Notes under the pieces: model-generated
The model's database searches: none
What the model was told of the DNA's origin: nothing
Seen by the model: only the letters and a program-made list of their open reading frames with translations
Made by a program: the position numbers and the translations under genes
Assembly: GCA_945906305.1 (NCBI GenBank)
Contig: CAMDQT010000006.1
Span: 1-64,000 of the forward strand
Reading direction: 5' to 3'
Source of the DNA: Ferrithrix thermotolerans DSM 19514
GTDB taxonomy: Bacteria; Actinomycetota; Acidimicrobiia; Acidimicrobiales; CAIXPF01
Length of the DNA stretch: 64,000 bases
In this document: piece after piece, positions 63,054 to 64,000 of the stretch
Layout: each line of letters begins with the position of its first letter
Position numbering within the stretch: the stretch's first letter is position 1

Positions 63054-64000
63054 AGATCAACGTCGGCGAGATTCTGACTCGCCGCGCCCAGCGCGACCCC
63101 CACGCCGAAGGCCTGGTGGACTGGGCCAGCGGGCGCCGCTTCACCTACAACGAGCTCAACGAACGAGCCAACCGAGCAGGCAATCTGCTGGCTCGGCTGG
63201 GGATCAACGGCGGCGACCGAATCGGGATCCTGGCCAAGAACGGACCCGAGTTCATGGAGACGTTCTTCGGCTGCTCCAAGCTCGGCATCGTGGTGGTACC
63301 GCTCAACTGGCGGTTGGTTCCCGATGAACTGGAGTTCATTCTCGCCGACTCCGGGGCGGTGGCCTTGGTGTTCGACGACGACTTCATCGACACCGCCGCC
63401 GACCTCCACGCCCGGGGCGATGCGACCCGGTTGCGCCACTTCGTGCAGGTCGGCCGGCGCGCCTTGGAGGGCTTCGCCCAGCGCTACGACGACCTGCTGG
63501 AGGCGGCGTCGGGGACCGAGCCGTTGATCGCCGCCACCGACGAGGACCTGCTGCACATCATGTACACCTCGGGCACCACAGGGTTGCCCAAGGGCGCAGT
63601 GCACACCCAGGCATCGGGCTACTGGAGCACGGTCAATGCTGCGTTGACTTTCGACCTTCGCCACGGTGACCGGTACCAGGTGTGTATGCCCATGTTCCAC
63701 ATCGGCGCCCTGTTTCCCGCCCAAGCGTTGGTCCATCTCGGCGCCACGATGATCATCATGCGCGAGTTCGACCCGGTCGCCTCCTGGCAACTGCTCGAGC
63801 GCGAGCGTTGCACGGGCACCTTGCTGGTGCCTGCCATGCTCACGTTCATGCTCGGCGTGTACGAACAGTGCAAGCCCGATCATTCGGCCCTGCGCTGGGC
63901 CCAGAGCGGCGGCGCCCCAGTCCCCGTCACCTCGATCCAGACCTATACCGACCTCGGTATCCCGATCTCGCAGCTCTATGGTCTGACCGAGAGCTATGCG
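63050..64000 (+). CDS. AMP-forming acyl-CoA ligase, 3' end outside the window
   Basis: 317 residues visible from ATG 63050, which overlaps the preceding TGA; the frame is open to the right edge. ANL-family motifs A3 in LLHIMYTSGTTGLPKGAVHT and A5-like SQLYGLTESYA, with VVPLNWRLVPDELEFIL in between. It activates a carboxylic acid with ATP and CoA. The third gene of the hydrolase-oxidoreductase-ligase operon. Confidence 0.95.
   Translation, partial: MKINVGEILTRRAQRDPHAEGLVDWASGRRFTYNELNERANRAGNLLARLGINGGDRIGILAKNGPEFMETFFGCSKLGIVVVPLNWRLVPDELEFILADSGAVALVFDDDFIDTAADLHARGDATRLRHFVQVGRRALEGFAQRYDDLLEAASGTEPLIAATDEDLLHIMYTSGTTGLPKGAVHTQASGYWSTVNAALTFDLRHGDRYQVCMPMFHIGALFPAQALVHLGATMIIMREFDPVASWQLLERERCTGTLLVPAMLTFMLGVYEQCKPDHSALRWAQSGGAPVPVTSIQTYTDLGIPISQLYGLTESYA

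Overview
The window is high-GC, gene-dense chromosomal DNA of an actinobacterium. The markers that point there are a WhiB regulator, a SigH/RsrA-like sigma and anti-sigma pair, an atypical GlnR next to glnA, a DUF3499 protein, a DUF4244-type Tad pilin, an acyl-CoA carboxylase beta/epsilon pair and a SufR-like regulator. The meaA-type B12 mutase, the many acyl-CoA enzymes and the Sec machinery make me favour the class Acidimicrobiia. That class-level placement is inference; no rRNA or ribosomal protein gene is present to fix it. No prophage, insertion sequence or CRISPR array was seen.

Layout: 0-5 kb holds the end of a polyprenyl diphosphate synthase, mutM, a phosphatase-fold protein without catalytic residues, tilS, a decayed zincin metallopeptidase gene, two microproteins, and an anti-sigma/SigH pair. 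At 5-9.2 kb an SDR oxidoreductase is followed by an unusual locus: two exported repeat proteins (19-residue and 26-residue units), with a collapsed inverted relative of the first lying between them, then tRNA-Thr. At 9.4-20.7 kb are a PAS-GAF-GGDEF-EAL signalling protein, holB, an MFS protein and topA (with no tmk between them), a STAS protein and a DUF1998 helicase. At 20.7-25 kb a minus-strand Tad pilus operon encodes a MinD-like protein, TadA, TadB, TadC, a DUF4244 pilin and TadE.

At 25-40.4 kb lie tRNA-Sec, an RpoD-family sigma factor, a ferritin-like protein with nadE, glnA-glnR, a miniature xanthine-dehydrogenase-like fusion, a DJ-1/PfpI protein, an Fe-S group (A-type carrier, SufR-like regulator, Mrp) and selA-MFS-selB. 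selC, selA and selB are all here, but selD and any selenoprotein are not. At 40.5-49 kb are whiB, nfeD, a lone receiver protein, tRNA-Pro, a DUF3499 protein, mazG, asd and lysC (the aspartate pathway), a membrane-anchored cyclophilin, a peptidase S51-like protein, a methyltransferase-like protein and aat.

The last 15 kb is largely acyl-CoA metabolism: an ethylmalonyl-CoA-mutase-type B12 enzyme, two TesB-like thioesterases, a MaoC pair, enoyl-CoA hydratase, a hot-dog protein, a CaiB/BaiF CoA-transferase, AccE/AccD, a LOG-family protein, and an operon of alpha/beta hydrolase, luciferase-like oxidoreductase and acyl-CoA ligase that runs off the right edge. Together these suggest a heterotroph living on fatty acids or other CoA-activated substrates.
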